Below are positions 44,991-55,555 of a stretch of DNA of 64,000 nucleotides, in pieces. Source of the DNA: Pomphorhynchus laevis (taxonomy: Eukaryota; Acanthocephala; Palaeacanthocephala; Echinorhynchida; Pomphorhynchidae); assembly GCA_012934845.2 (NCBI GenBank), contig WNNJ02001167.1, positions 105,698 through 169,697 on the forward strand, read 5' to 3'. A model generated the notes under the pieces. The model did not search any database. It was not told the origin of the DNA and worked only from the letters and a program-made list of their open reading frames with translations. How positions within the stretch are numbered: the first letter of the stretch is position 1; each line of letters begins with the position of its first letter. The translations under genes were made by a program, and so were the position numbers.

Positions 44991-45329
44991 AAAAGATCAA
45001 CAACAGATCAATATAGGCTATGTATAACTACCAAATTTTATAAATTAGATGATGTTATTCTCAGTCATACTCAACTAATATTTAAAATGAATTAAAGATC
45101 ATTTCTTAAATATGAACATATATTTTTAAAATAAGACTTGTCATGTGACTTTGATCGACGTATATTATAACAATATATTTATTATATTAGTATTCCATCA
45201 AACAATAAAAAAACCGATTTCGCTTAATCTTACCTATTATAAATTTGATTGTTATTTCAATATAATATGTTAATAATATTATTACTTAATACATATTAAC
45301 ATATCAATTCAGCTAACTGAGTCAACGTA

Positions 45330-45600
45330 TTTAATACAATTATCATTTTTTCATGAATGCTCATGCAAAAACATGTTTCTTGTAAATTTAAATATGTCAT
45401 CTTTACTGTATAAATTAAAAGTAGTTTTAATTGATGTGAATATATTATCTTTATTATCAATATTGGTTTTGTTAAGAATGAGGCTACCTGGATAAATTTG
45501 TTTACTAATTGAATAAAAATTATTAATTTCACTAGTTGATCCTAGTATTATTCTGTTTCTGATATTTCTGATGTATATTATATTATATATATTATCGTAT
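45330..45600 (-). pseudogene. AT-rich Penelope-like RT remnant (N3)
   Basis: The minus strand reads NRIILGSTSEINNFYSISKQ, then YSKDDIFKFTRNMFLHEHS, where it stops. The last residues equal the start of N1 and N2, so N3 supplies the segment before them in the same protein family. About 95 codons remain. Confidence 0.5.
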
Positions 45601-45609
45601 ATAATATAT

Positions 45610-47550
45610 ACGATATTACCGTCAGCCACATTTGCTGTGACCACGAATGATTTCCAATACCGCTCAAGTCTTAATCGCATCCAAATGAATATGACAGGCG
45701 AAGAACTTAGGGCTCTTAAGCGCTTGAGGAAAGATGAATCGATTATTATCTGCAAGGCCGATAAGGGTCGTTCGTTAGTGGTATTGGACAAAAATGTGTA
45801 CATCGAATCTGGAATAAGTCTACTTTAAGGAAACAAGTTTAAACTTCTCAACAAAGATCCAACAATTAATCGCGAAAAACTATTTAATCAGGAGTTGAAA
45901 GAATTACTGACTACAAAGGCAATTGATGAAAGTTGGTACAAGAAGGCTTTTTCCAACAGATCCAAGAGCAGCTTTATGTATCTTCTCCCTAAGATACACA
46001 AGCCTGTTCTTCAAATGAGGCCTATTATCGCTAGCTACGGTTCATTCTGTCATAATCTGGCCAAAATGATCAACAGTCTTATCGTTTCTAACATGCCACG
46101 GACATCGTCTTTCATAAAGGATGGACCTCACTTTGCCTGTTCCTTAAGCCAGGTGTACAGATCTTCGTACTTCTTTGCAACTGCCGATGTGAAGTCCCTA
46201 TTCACGAACGTTCCGCTGGAGCCTTCCATTCAAATGGCAAGTAAACTCCTCACTGAGCATTGCACAACACCGAAACTCACAATATCCCAATGGTCGAGTC
46301 TCATACAATGGTGCACTTCCAAAAATTCATTCCTGTTCAATGGAAATATTTATGATCAGATCGATGGTGTAGCCACGGGCTCTCCGTTAGGACCGACACT
46401 CGCAAACATCTATATGAGTTCCTGGGAGGCGGATGTTTACTCTTTTATACCGTCCCTAAAATACTGGTGGAGATATGTCGACGATGTCTTTATGGTTCTG
46501 AGTGAGAAACCCTCACTGAATGAATTAGAAAGCTCTATCAATGGGAAAGACTATGCAATCCAATGGGATGTGTTTTTCGAGAGCAGTACCAGCTCTATTT
46601 CCTTCTTGGACGTCTTGGTCAAGCGACACGATAGCAGCGTCATTACATCAGTGTTCAGAAAACCAGGTATTTCTTGGTGCCCGCCACCTTGGCACACACA
46701 TATGTCAGATCGCTACAAAATATCTACTGCGATTTCTTTGTTGACACGACCGGCTCTTATTTGCTCATCTAAACGAACCGCTTTTTACGAACAAATGACC
46801 GTAAAGAAAAAACTAACACAAAGAGGATACCCAAAATGGGCAATCATTATGGCTGAAAAACAGTCAAAAAAAACTCCTACGTCGTCGCATGAACTTATCT
46901 AACCCTGATGAGGTTAGAACAAACACAGTCCCAAGTCTGACCTCGTATATTGGCACTACCTTTATCAACAACTCGTGCAGCGGATCACTACAAAACGATC
47001 TAAAGCGCTCAGAATTGACGAATATTCGAATTTACCACAAAAGATGTTGCACTTTATCTGGGATGTTCAAAAAGAAACCAAAATTGTCCCCTGTAACTGG
47101 CGTATTCCGAATTCCTTGCCAAGATTGTGACGCGGGTTACGTAGGACAAACCCGACAAACATTCTCCAAGCGCATTTATCAGCATCAATATACGCTAAAA
47201 CGGGGTGACTCCTCGTTTGTCATTGTCAACCACGTCCTATCGACCGATCATGGGATTGACTTTGTAAAAGCTAAGATTATCTGTGTTGAAAACAACTTGC
47301 AACGTCGTCTTATAAAAGAATCAATTTTAATAAATTCCGAAGCGAATCCGATGGCCGGAAATAAGTCTAACTGGTCACTACGATTACCAGTATCGCATGA
47401 AATTGTGGACGGTATCACGTAAGCGAATGGACTTCTTCCGTGGTATTCCTAGTATAAAACTTGTATCTCTGTACTGTCATTTTAATTCTGTTTGATTTTT
47501 TTAATCTGTTGACAAGGACCGTCTGGTCGAAAGCTTCAATAAAAACGTTC
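45610..47550 (+). mobile_element. Penelope-like element P3 with RT and GIY-YIG endonuclease
   Basis: The best PLE in the window. The N-terminal block (45616-45828) has MTGEELRALKRLRKDESIII and KADKGRSLVVLD. The RT frame (45895-46902) shows YLLPKIHKPVLQMRPIIASY, FATADVKSLFTNVPL (first catalytic Asp), GVATGSPLGPTLANIYMS and YWWRYVDDVFMVL (catalytic DD). A second frame (46889-47422) carries the GIY-YIG nuclease, GVFRIPCQDCDAGYVGQTRQ and FSKRIYQHQ, with the downstream LIKESILINSE block. Its 3' end has a GACC/GGTC hairpin followed by GAAAGC (47506-47533). Two or so frame breaks. GIY-YIG PLEs cut target DNA and prime from it. The 5' end is probably truncated. Confidence 0.88.
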
Positions 47551-47559
47551 CAAACTTTT

Positions 47560-48440
47560 TCGCAAGTCTATAATGAGTGATCGATACAACAATCTAATCA
47601 AAGACTTGCACGCAACTATGTCAAATATATTATCGTATATTTAATGTATTGTATTATAATGCATATGATTTTAAGTTTTTAAAAATATTAGTTGAGCGTC
47701 ACTGAGAATAGAACTCAAAATGGTGTAAAGGTAAAAAAGGGAGTATTTCTTTTTACTCGTTATATCCAGGTATCTAGTATTCATTCCTCATTGTATTTAA
47801 GGTTCAATCGTGTTATAGAAATCTTCGTTATTATTTATCTGATTAATTTTTCCTGTGAGGAACAGGTCAGATTCGATTCTCTAATGCTAACACTTTTCAT
47901 TATTGACTTCGAATATCGTTATTCCGATGGCATTTAATATAAACAATTTAGGACAAACGACTATAACAATTATATTCCCCGAGGATATAACAAAATGTTA
48001 ATAATAACTTTAATCTTAGATATCTTATTATTTCCATCAGTAGTTGACTTGCTGATACGAGTCTGAGATACAATTAGATTGTTGTGTAAGCAGACTTCAT
48101 TGTCTTTAAAACATTACACAAATCGAAAAAAGTAAAAATTTGTAACAAATTTGTAATAATAATTTTTTTACTTTTCTCGATTTGTTTAATTGAACGAAAT
48201 GTCGTTCATTTAAATTAACTAAAATAAATTCAATTTGTATTCCTTTTTCTGTTTTATGATAAACAACGGACTGTAACATACATTAAGTGCTATTCTTCGT
48301 ATTATTTACATCAAATTAGAACAGTCAATAACATTAAACAGAAAAACAACAGCAAGTACTTTCAGGCTGCCATTTAGACTAGAATTATTGCGAAATATCG
48401 CTGTTTCGTTTTTGCTTTCGGAAAAGATTAGCTCCTCACG
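47560..48440. other. Unassigned stretch
   Basis: AT-rich sequence after P3. A palindromic ATTTTTTTACTTTTCTCGATTTG with its partner AATCGAAAAAAGTAAAAATT lies at 48122-48186. It probably includes the 3' untranslated region and downstream flank of gene B, which ends at 48441. Confidence 0.5.
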
Positions 48441-49517
48441 CTAATCGTTTTTACGCTTAGCTATTCGCTCGCTTTTTCTAACTAGAAGCGAGGACGAATT
48501 CACGTCGAACATTGATGTCGGATCAAGTCGTGGAAGCGTCGAATTATTTCTGCTCAGTAAGACCGATTTATGTCTTAAAACGACGTCATGGTTAATGTCA
48601 TTGTTAACGTCATGGTTATTAGGACGTTGATACTGATGTGAGTCAGATTGAAGCCTTACTTCATCAGCGCTATGATTAAACATCAAGGACGACATTGAAG
48701 GTGATCTTTGGCTGGTCACCGAGCTGTTAATTTTCCAATCACCAGATATATCCTGAGACAGCTTTTTCAAAGAAGTTTTGCTATCGTTAACAGAATCGAT
48801 GATGTTATTATTTGCAGTATTGATGCCTAATGTGCCGTTACTCTTTTGCAATTGAGTAGAGCAGCTATTAGATCGATGTTGATTATTTGAAAATGAATTT
48901 GTTCCAGCATTTTGTTGCTGCTGCTGAAATTGCTTTTGCTTATAAAAGCCGACCAGCGACTTTCGAAGATCTGGGTACTTGAATAAAATGTAATGCCACC
49001 ATTCCCGGCCTATATTTGAAGGTTTCTGCATTGCACTCTGAGCTGTGAATATTGCGTGTTGAGCCGCAGTCATTTTATTGTCCATGTTGATGATGGTGTT
49101 AACAATGCGCTGTTCGTCGGACTCAGAAGGTCTTAATGCAGGTAAAATTTTATTCAAAATTGTTGTATGTGGGGAGGGGGTATGTAATATTGCTGATAAT
49201 TGGGGCGAATGCAAGGATGGTGCAATATGCGGTTCGTTTGGATGATCATCATCACTAATTAGAAATACAGGGTGGGAGGTTGTTGATTTCGGAGAGACAC
49301 GAGATAAATGAATGCGCTGTTCTGTCTTTATTGGATTAATATTGTTAATATCCGTAGGTACGTTAAATTTCAAAGTCGTTGACTCCAATGATGATTTACT
49401 ACTGCGTTCGGTGGATGTTATAGGCTTGGATATCTGGTAATTAATTGCAGAATGTAGTTTAGAAGGAACAACGTGCTGTATAAGGCAAGCCCGTAATCTT
49501 TGACGCTTTGTCGCATT
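48441..49517 (-). CDS. Unrecognised host gene B, exon 5 (last)
   Basis: 358 codons plus stop. The exon starts at a phase-0 acceptor (TTTTTGAG|AAT, AG at 49519-49518). The 15 codons before it (MNLLITFVFIFLLFE) look like a signal peptide but are a pyrimidine-rich intron end. The protein is rich in S, N, Q and T. It has an acidic SDDDHPNE patch, a WWHYILFKYPDLRKSLVGFY segment (about 48995-48940), a Q/N run just after it and a basic C-terminus (KSERIAKRKN) that could be a nuclear localisation signal. With exons 1-4 the product is about 796 residues. Its function is unknown to me; a nuclear, perhaps DNA-repair or chromatin, protein is only a guess from the finger in exon 1 and the basic patches. 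Confidence 0.65.
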   Translation of the reverse strand, partial: NATKRQRLRACLIQHVVPSKLHSAINYQISKPITSTERSSKSSLESTTLKFNVPTDINNINPIKTEQRIHLSRVSPKSTTSHPVFLISDDDHPNEPHIAPSLHSPQLSAILHTPSPHTTILNKILPALRPSESDEQRIVNTIINMDNKMTAAQHAIFTAQSAMQKPSNIGREWWHYILFKYPDLRKSLVGFYKQKQFQQQQQNAGTNSFSNNQHRSNSCSTQLQKSNGTLGINTANNNIIDSVNDSKTSLKKLSQDISGDWKINSSVTSQRSPSMSSLMFNHSADEVRLQSDSHQYQRPNNHDVNNDINHDVVLRHKSVLLSRNNSTLPRLDPTSMFDVNSSSLLVRKSERIAKRKND

Positions 49518-50467
49518 CTCAAAAAGCAAAAATATGAAAACAAAAGTTATCAAAAGATTCATTCGATTGCTATTATTTTATTCTGTTTTAAATAATAAAT
49601 TCATATCTGTTATTGACTACATGAATGCCATTTTATTTGATTTAAAGGAATAGCCAAAAATGTTTTGAATTAATATCTGGTGATTACTTAGATAACTTTT
49701 CTTCCCAAAGAAAACGTACGTTGTTATTATATTTTAATAATAACAACGTACATTGTTATTAATAACAGCGTAAATTATAATCCTTATTTTTAATTTTTAT
49801 GCAAACCGTTGATCAAAAATACCAAGCATATCGTCATGAAATAACGGCAATAAAACTCGCAAAAATATTTACAAATTAGAATTTCAAATAACTGAGGTAG
49901 TAATATTCATTCCTACCTCTGACTGGGATATGCATACCAGAAAAAAAATACGAAGAGCTAGAGAAAAGTTCTGGATAAATTAATAAATTAAATAGATAGA
50001 TTTAACGTGAATTCAACTTATAACTATAATCATCTATATTTGCTAAATTTAACTAATTGTGCAATGTTTTATTGCACAATTATTGTGCAAAATACGAAGC
50101 ACCCTAACAATACTTTCCTTTGTTTGATTTTGCTGTTGAATAGTACACCCGCTTTATATATAATATCCCAGCCGGAGATAGAAAACTATATATAGTTTTG
50201 ACGGTATATATAGATTTAACTTTTTGACGTTAAAAAGTTTTCTTGGTTATTATAATTCTTACAATTAAAAAAACCTTCAGCAGAAACGCCAATAAATCTG
50301 TATTGCTAATTGTTGAGTCAATTTGATTACTTTTAAAGTTATATATGGCTGAATTCGTAAACCAGAATCATCAACAGCAGTCTAAAAATCAAGAAATGAT
50401 ATATATAAATATATATTTATATGTAGTATAAATTATAATAATAGTATTATAGTATATATATTGTAAG

Positions 50468-50659
50468 TATAAATTATAATCAATTTATAAACTACTTCCG
50501 GTTGGGATCACGCTATGACCAAAATATATTCGAAATATGATTATTGGTCTCTACCAATAATCATATTTGTTGGTAGAGACCAATAATCATATTTCGAATA
50601 TATTTTGGTCATAGCGTGATCCCAACCGGAAGTAGTTTATAAATTGATTATAATTTATA
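50468..50659. repeat. Perfect 90-bp inverted repeat with 12-bp loop
   Basis: Arms 50468-50557 and 50570-50659 are exact complements as far as I can read them, around TAATCATATTTG. There is no coding sequence. Part of the loop (ATCATATTT) also occurs in the arm. Confidence 0.97.
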
Positions 50660-50668
50660 ATTAATTTA

Positions 50669-50839
50669 TCCGACTAACGATGTCTGCTGGGTGGTTAGGA
50701 GCGTCTCGGAGTGATACATTAGACTGATGGAGCTGATGATCGAAGTCCAGTTATTTAGCAGCACATATGGATTTAAAATCAATCGTAGCCAGTTTTGGCT
50801 CCTGGACCACAGTTTCAAGCGATTTTTCGCAATACCTAT
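50669..50839 (+). repeat. Direct repeat (389-bp period), copy 1
   Basis: From TCCGACTAACGATGTCTGCT to TTTTTCGCAATACCTAT. It recurs at 51058-51228 with about six differences. With the 218 bases between them, the layout is one unit of 389 bases plus 171 bases of a second unit. Confidence 0.95.
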
Positions 50840-51057
50840 TTATAAAAACGTATTCCTTTCGGAATCCTGTGAGAAATTCAGTGCCCTCGTAACCGACGGA
50901 TACGCATTGGTGCAAATAAAGAATAACTAGAAGGTTCACACACGCAACAAGCCATTAAAAACGCTTTCTGTATCTGAATTTCGTATAGCATCGTGAAGAA
51001 TTGCTGGTGTCTTTACAGTTATCACAAAAGCAGTCGAAACGTACCCTAACCACTTCA

Positions 51058-51228
51058 TCCGACTGATGATGACTGCTGGGTGGTTAGGAACGTCTCGGAG
51101 TGATACATTAGACTGATGGAGCTGATGATCGAAGTCCAGTTATTTAGCAGCACATATGGATTTAAAATCAATCGTAGCCAGTTTTGGCTCCTGGACCACA
51201 GTTTCAAGCGATTTTTCGCAATACCTAT
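51058..51228 (+). repeat. Direct repeat (389-bp period), copy 2, with hammerhead-like boxes
   Basis: Preceded by GCAGTCGAAACGTACCC (51030-51046) and starting TCCGACTGATGATGACTGCT. GCAGTC before GAAAC is complementary to GACTGC after CTGATGAT, the arrangement of a hammerhead with helix II left open. Confidence 0.95.
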
Positions 51229-51599
51229 ATATATAGTACAGCTTAAATACAGTAAGATGCAAGAAGAATTGTGCGAATTTTGACGTGTTATGGGAGATGA
51301 TAAATATGTTTATTGTTTGATTGGCATTTTGATATTAATTGTCCTATATTTTCTATGCAATCCTCAGCAGCACCATCATTTTTAGCGTCTCACCGACGAG
51401 TGAGTGCACGCATATTCATTTGACCACCTGTCTGATTAACATACATACTCTGGCACTTTGATATTACACCTCTGATTTTGCAGTTATGCACGCCGTTAAA
51501 CACCCGTGATTATACCTTAATCTTTGTAAGTTTAAGAATATCATTAAACCATTACATTAAGTATGAATTACCCTCAAATAATTACCTTTTAATTACCTT

Positions 51600-51745
51600 T
51601 AAAAGTGTAAAACATTTAATGGATTTGGCAACTCTGCTAGCAGGTCAAATCAATATGAATTTACAAGTAATTTTAAAAGTGTAAAACATCCAATGGATTT
51701 GGCAACTCTGCTAGCAGGTCAAATCAATATGGATTTACAAGTAAT
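51600..51745 (+). repeat. 73-bp tandem repeat, two copies
   Basis: TTAAAAGTGTAAAACAT... at 51600 is repeated at 51673 with three differences. Confidence 0.95.
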
Positions 51746-52917
51746 TTTATTATGTATCTATGAGTCAAAGAATAGAGATAGGAAACGCTTTAAGCATGGT
51801 TTTTAAGGTATTCAAGAGGGCCCGCTATGATTTTCAAGTGTAACAATCACGGATATTGTTTCGCTTACACTAAGGTCACATTTCGTTCATTTTGCTAAGA
51901 TATTTCAAAAACCCTATGTTGTCTAAATTTAAACCGATTAATGCGATTATATTGGGACCTAGTATTAATGTCAGCATTAAATTGACGTTTATATCAATGA
52001 GAACTTACATCTAAAGACAGTTATGGAGAGGTATATACGTTGACACCTATTTAAATTTTTGACCACGATAATGTAAGCAAGAATTGAGTATCATGAACTG
52101 TAGATAGACTATTTTCGAGCTGCCCCATCGAAAGTAATTTATGACTTCAAAATAACAAGACTGATGATATTTTCCGACTTTTCTTAAATCGGGCTACTCA
52201 ACTCAAAATAGAAAGCTCTGTGGTAAAACCCAAATAAAAATGGCGTAGTTAGCGTCTACCCAATTGTCCACCAACAGTTCATTGTCTAATTTGTTTAATG
52301 TTTATTTTGAGATCATTAGAATAGGTTATATCACGTAATCTACTGTTTGGCTTTATAACATAGAACTTGACATATAACAAAATTTAAATTATAATTAGTT
52401 ATTAATAATTATATAAAAATTAATAATTTTAAAATTTAATCATTATTTTCTATCTAACGATTATAAAGCTAAAATTTTATATTTTGCATAAAATATAAAA
52501 TATGTTTTATATTCTCTAAAGTTTAATATAAATAAAGAATTTTATGTATAAGAAAAATAAAAACTACATAATTTTATTTATTTTATTTAAAGAATTTAAT
52601 GTTTAAATATGGCGCATAAAATAATAATTATAATTAGAATAACATTCGAAATTTAAGATATCATGGTAATTATTACTTAAAATTATTACTTAATGTAAAT
52701 TAATAATCTAATTGTTAATTAGATAAGCTGATTAATTTAATTTGTGATCGTTAATTTAATCAGTAGCATTAATATTAAGTAATAATAATATTTAATAATA
52801 ATTTTATTATTAAATGATTAGCAATATATTAAATATAATAAAAAATATTAAATAATATTAAAATATTTAATATTAATACATTAAATATAAATTATCAATA
52901 TTGATTAAAGAAATTAC

Positions 52918-53571
52918 CTGTTCGTTAATAGTAGAATCCGAAGAGCTCGTTGATCTGGGACGTTTCAAATTCTTTTCTTTCCATTGATCAAAATCATTGT
53001 AAAATTGATTTACCGTATATTCCTGTGATTTTCCTCGCAGGATCATAAGCAAGTATTTATAGGGTAACTTGTACTTTAAAGAAGCAAGTGACGCTCTACA
53101 GCCTTCTTCGATATCGCAACAGACAAGATCAATTCTGCCTAGAATAACCGCTTTGTCGCTTATAATGGAAAAGTCTCCGTAGAAATCTCGTTGGACGACA
53201 TTAATAGGTAAGTGAAATTGAAGAGTAACCTCTTCTAGAGACATTCCTTTGGCTAGAGCCTCCAATGCTTTGTATCGGTTAGTCATGCAATCGTTTAACT
53301 CTTTACTACCATTAAAACACACCCCAGTAGGATTTGTATTATCGTTTTGTGGGATTTGTTGTTCAGCGTCTATGTCGATTATTGGACTTGTATTAGGTTG
53401 ATTTGGCTTTACAATACAGTGGGTGATCGCATTGTTCGAAATCGCGTTTTCAATAACGGTAGGCTGTTCAACATCATTAGCAATAGCGACAATAGAATTA
53501 TCGTTTTTTAGGGTTTCTTCTAGACTATGAGATAATACTGAAGTGATAGGTCTGCGTGCAAGCAACTTTAA
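52918..53571 (-). CDS. Unrecognised host gene B, exon 4
   Basis: 218 codons, phase 0 at both ends: acceptor CTCATTTAG|TTA (53573-53572) and donor GAACAG|GTAATT (52917). The peptide has an acidic, Asn-rich first half and then a predicted-helical block with NRYKALEALAKGMSLEEVTL (about 53285-53225), FYGDFSIISDKAVILGRIDL and LPYKYLLMILRGKSQEYTVN, ending in a basic KEKNLKRPRS and Ser-rich stretch. The GMSLEEVTLQFHLP stretch could be a helix-turn-helix-like element, but I recognise no family. The upstream intron is only 46 nt. Confidence 0.65.
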
Positions 53572-53617
53572 CTAAATGAGAAGTCAAACTAAGGAGTCGG
53601 TTTATTGTGAAAAATAC

Positions 53618-54055
53618 CTTTGTTTTTGTTGATACGGTCGCAGGTGTTACTTTAACGACCTCATTATTGGCTTCTAAGTTTTCGACGGTTGCAGAAAATC
53701 GTCGCTTATAATTCAACTCGTCTAATTTAGTAACCAGGTTGTTTATTCTTTCTGATTTCCTGATACTTGAACTGGCTCGTTCAACATTAGATGAATCGTC
53801 ATTTAACACGATCGCTACTGGATCAGCTGTTGATCTCGACACTTTCTCTTTAGTAATGGCGCCAACACTACAATGTGTTCTGTTGGTTTGAACGCGATCC
53901 CCTCTAGTATCATACGTTTTTGTTGAAACATTCATCCTCGGGCGAGTGCGCTTTGCAAAAATTTCGTTCTTACTGACCTTAAGCATACCTTCAGATCTTG
54001 GTGAAATTAATGTGGGAGGCGGTTTTACAAGCAATCGTCTGGTAATTGGAGGACA
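53618..54055 (-). CDS. Unrecognised host gene B, exon 3
   Basis: 146 codons in phase 0: acceptor TATTATAG|TGT (54057-54056), donor ACAAAG|GTATTT (53617). It begins CPPITRRLLVKPPPTLISPR and continues with basic and Ser/Thr-rich sequence, including FAKRTRPRMN and SIRKSERINNLVTKLDELNY. The KSERI motif also occurs near the C-terminus of exon 5 (VRKSERIAKR), an internal similarity that supports joining these exons into one protein. Confidence 0.65.
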
Positions 54056-54419
54056 CTATAATATATGAGCAATCAATTTAAGTAAACATAAAGCATAATA
54101 GAAGATAAATAAAACAGATCAGTAAACTGAGTCTAAGTAGTGTCTACTACGTAGAAAATTTATAAATTTAAAATTTAAAAATAATTTTTTTGATTTAAAA
54201 AAATTACTTGAAACTTTTCTTGAAACCTGATTATTTAAATAAAGATATTATTATTTATTATTTGAATCGTCATTTGACACGATCGCTACTGAATCAGCTG
54301 TTGATCTCGACACTTTCTCTTAAAAAAGGACGCCAACACTACAATATGCAGCGGCCTTTTTGATGGTAGATTAGAGCAGACGTTTATAGAAGTCTCCATT
54401 TTCAATAATCATGATCCAT

Positions 54420-54780
54420 CCTACCACGCAAAGTCCGTGCAATCAACATTCGAATATCACGAGCAAAGAAGATTAAATACGAGGAAAGGATCACTGAAAT
54501 CGAGCATGCGTCGTTCTGCCCAGTTATATTCGCAACTAACGGAGCAATCGCACCTACAACCTCCATACTTCTGAAGACAATGGCTAAAAAGATTTCTCTC
54601 AAACACAAAAGAAGTTATGGAGAAGTCATAGCCGGAATACGATCAAGGTTGAGCATTGCCCTTGCACGAACCGCATCATACTGTATCCGTGCACCCAGAA
54701 GAAAATGTGTGGCAATACCGTTACGAGGATGGAAGCAACAGTGCGAAAATAATTTAAATACATATTTTACTCTTGATTTT
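54420..54780 (+). pseudogene. C-terminal scrap of an RT-type element (LINE 8)
   Basis: The plus strand reads EIEHASFCPVIFATNGAIAP, then MAKKISLKHKRSYGEVIAGI and RSRLSIALARTASYCIRA. I remember this pattern (H-x-x-F-x-P-x-x-F-x-T-x-G-x-x-x-P, then R-x-R-L-x-x-x-L-x-R) as the C-terminal end of long RT-bearing elements in animal genomes. No RT is present. The assignment is from memory and tentative. Confidence 0.45.
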
Positions 54781-55057
54781 CAAATGCTGGGGATGCGTGC
54801 CCATTAGAATTGTAAATATATCCCATTAAAGGGACATTCAAATAACTGTTTTAAAAAAATTATTATAAAAGTTAATTATTAATAAATTTTATTATTCGAA
54901 AATTTCTGATCAGATAACTGATCGTATTTTATAAATTAACGTAATAATAAATTATTAAATAAGATTTTCTACAATTAATATTGATATAAAGTTAAAATTT
55001 AAAATTGAAATTTAAAATAAACTTCATTTTTATGAATTGACTAATAAATAACATACG

Positions 55058-55212
55058 TTGTATCAGAATAAGAATTAGAGGTCATCAGGAGGAACTGCTA
55101 TGCTATCAGGTTTCGGCCCCTAACTCCTCTACCCAACATAGCAGCGGGGCCAAATACATGCTAATGATGTATTTCCTCTGAAATAACTATCTAGTATCTT
55201 ATTCTAATACAA
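55058..55212 (+). mobile_element. MITE-like repeat, copy G (best copy)
   Basis: About 155 bases with inverted ends TTGTATYAGAATAAGA and a GC-richer core (GGTTTCGGCCCC...GCAGCGGGGCC, then ATACATGCTAATGATGTATT). An AT-rich arm of about 110 bases ending TGAATTGACTAATAAATAAC precedes it, as with copies A and C. No coding capacity. Copies also lie at 8934 (reverse), 13339, 18088 (reverse, partial) and in part at 12700, 13520 and 16460. Confidence 0.8.
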
Positions 55213-55555
55213 AGTATATTATTTATTATCCATCCATACAAATTTGCCACTTAAGATTTTAATACAGTATATCATAATAGAGACTTTGAATATGAATACA
55301 AAGTTATTACAAAGTTATTAAAGTTGTTAATATTGTATTTAGTTATACGTATTTACTTATAGTATCTATAAATATGTAATATTTATACGAAATATATTGT
55401 AGTGTTACTTTATCTGATAAAAACTATTATAAATTAACTATTTTATAGATACTATAACTATTTATAACTATTATAATTATTTATAACTATTTATTAATTG
55501 ATTAACTATTTATAGTTAATTACTATACGTTTAATACATTTAATTTGCCATTTTT

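Larger units (their letters stand above)
49518..52917 (-). other. Gene B intron 4 (3.4 kb) with repeats
   Basis: GT-AG, phase 0 on both sides (CAG|GTAATT at 52917; TTTGAG|AAT at 49518). It holds the perfect palindrome at 50468-50659, the 389-bp-period repeat at 50669-51228, the 73-bp tandem repeat at 51600-51745, a smaller inverted repeat around 49720-49760 (ACGTTGTTATTAT with its complement), and about 700 bases of AT-rich sequence before exon 4. No other gene seen. Confidence 0.6.

Noticed and set aside
49518-49562. N-terminal signal peptide (MNLLITFVFIFLLFE) on the long minus-strand frame ending at 48441
   Set aside because: It ends exactly at TTTTTGAG, a pyrimidine-rich splice acceptor in the right phase for the donor at 52917. 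The hydrophobic codons are the intron's pyrimidine tract.
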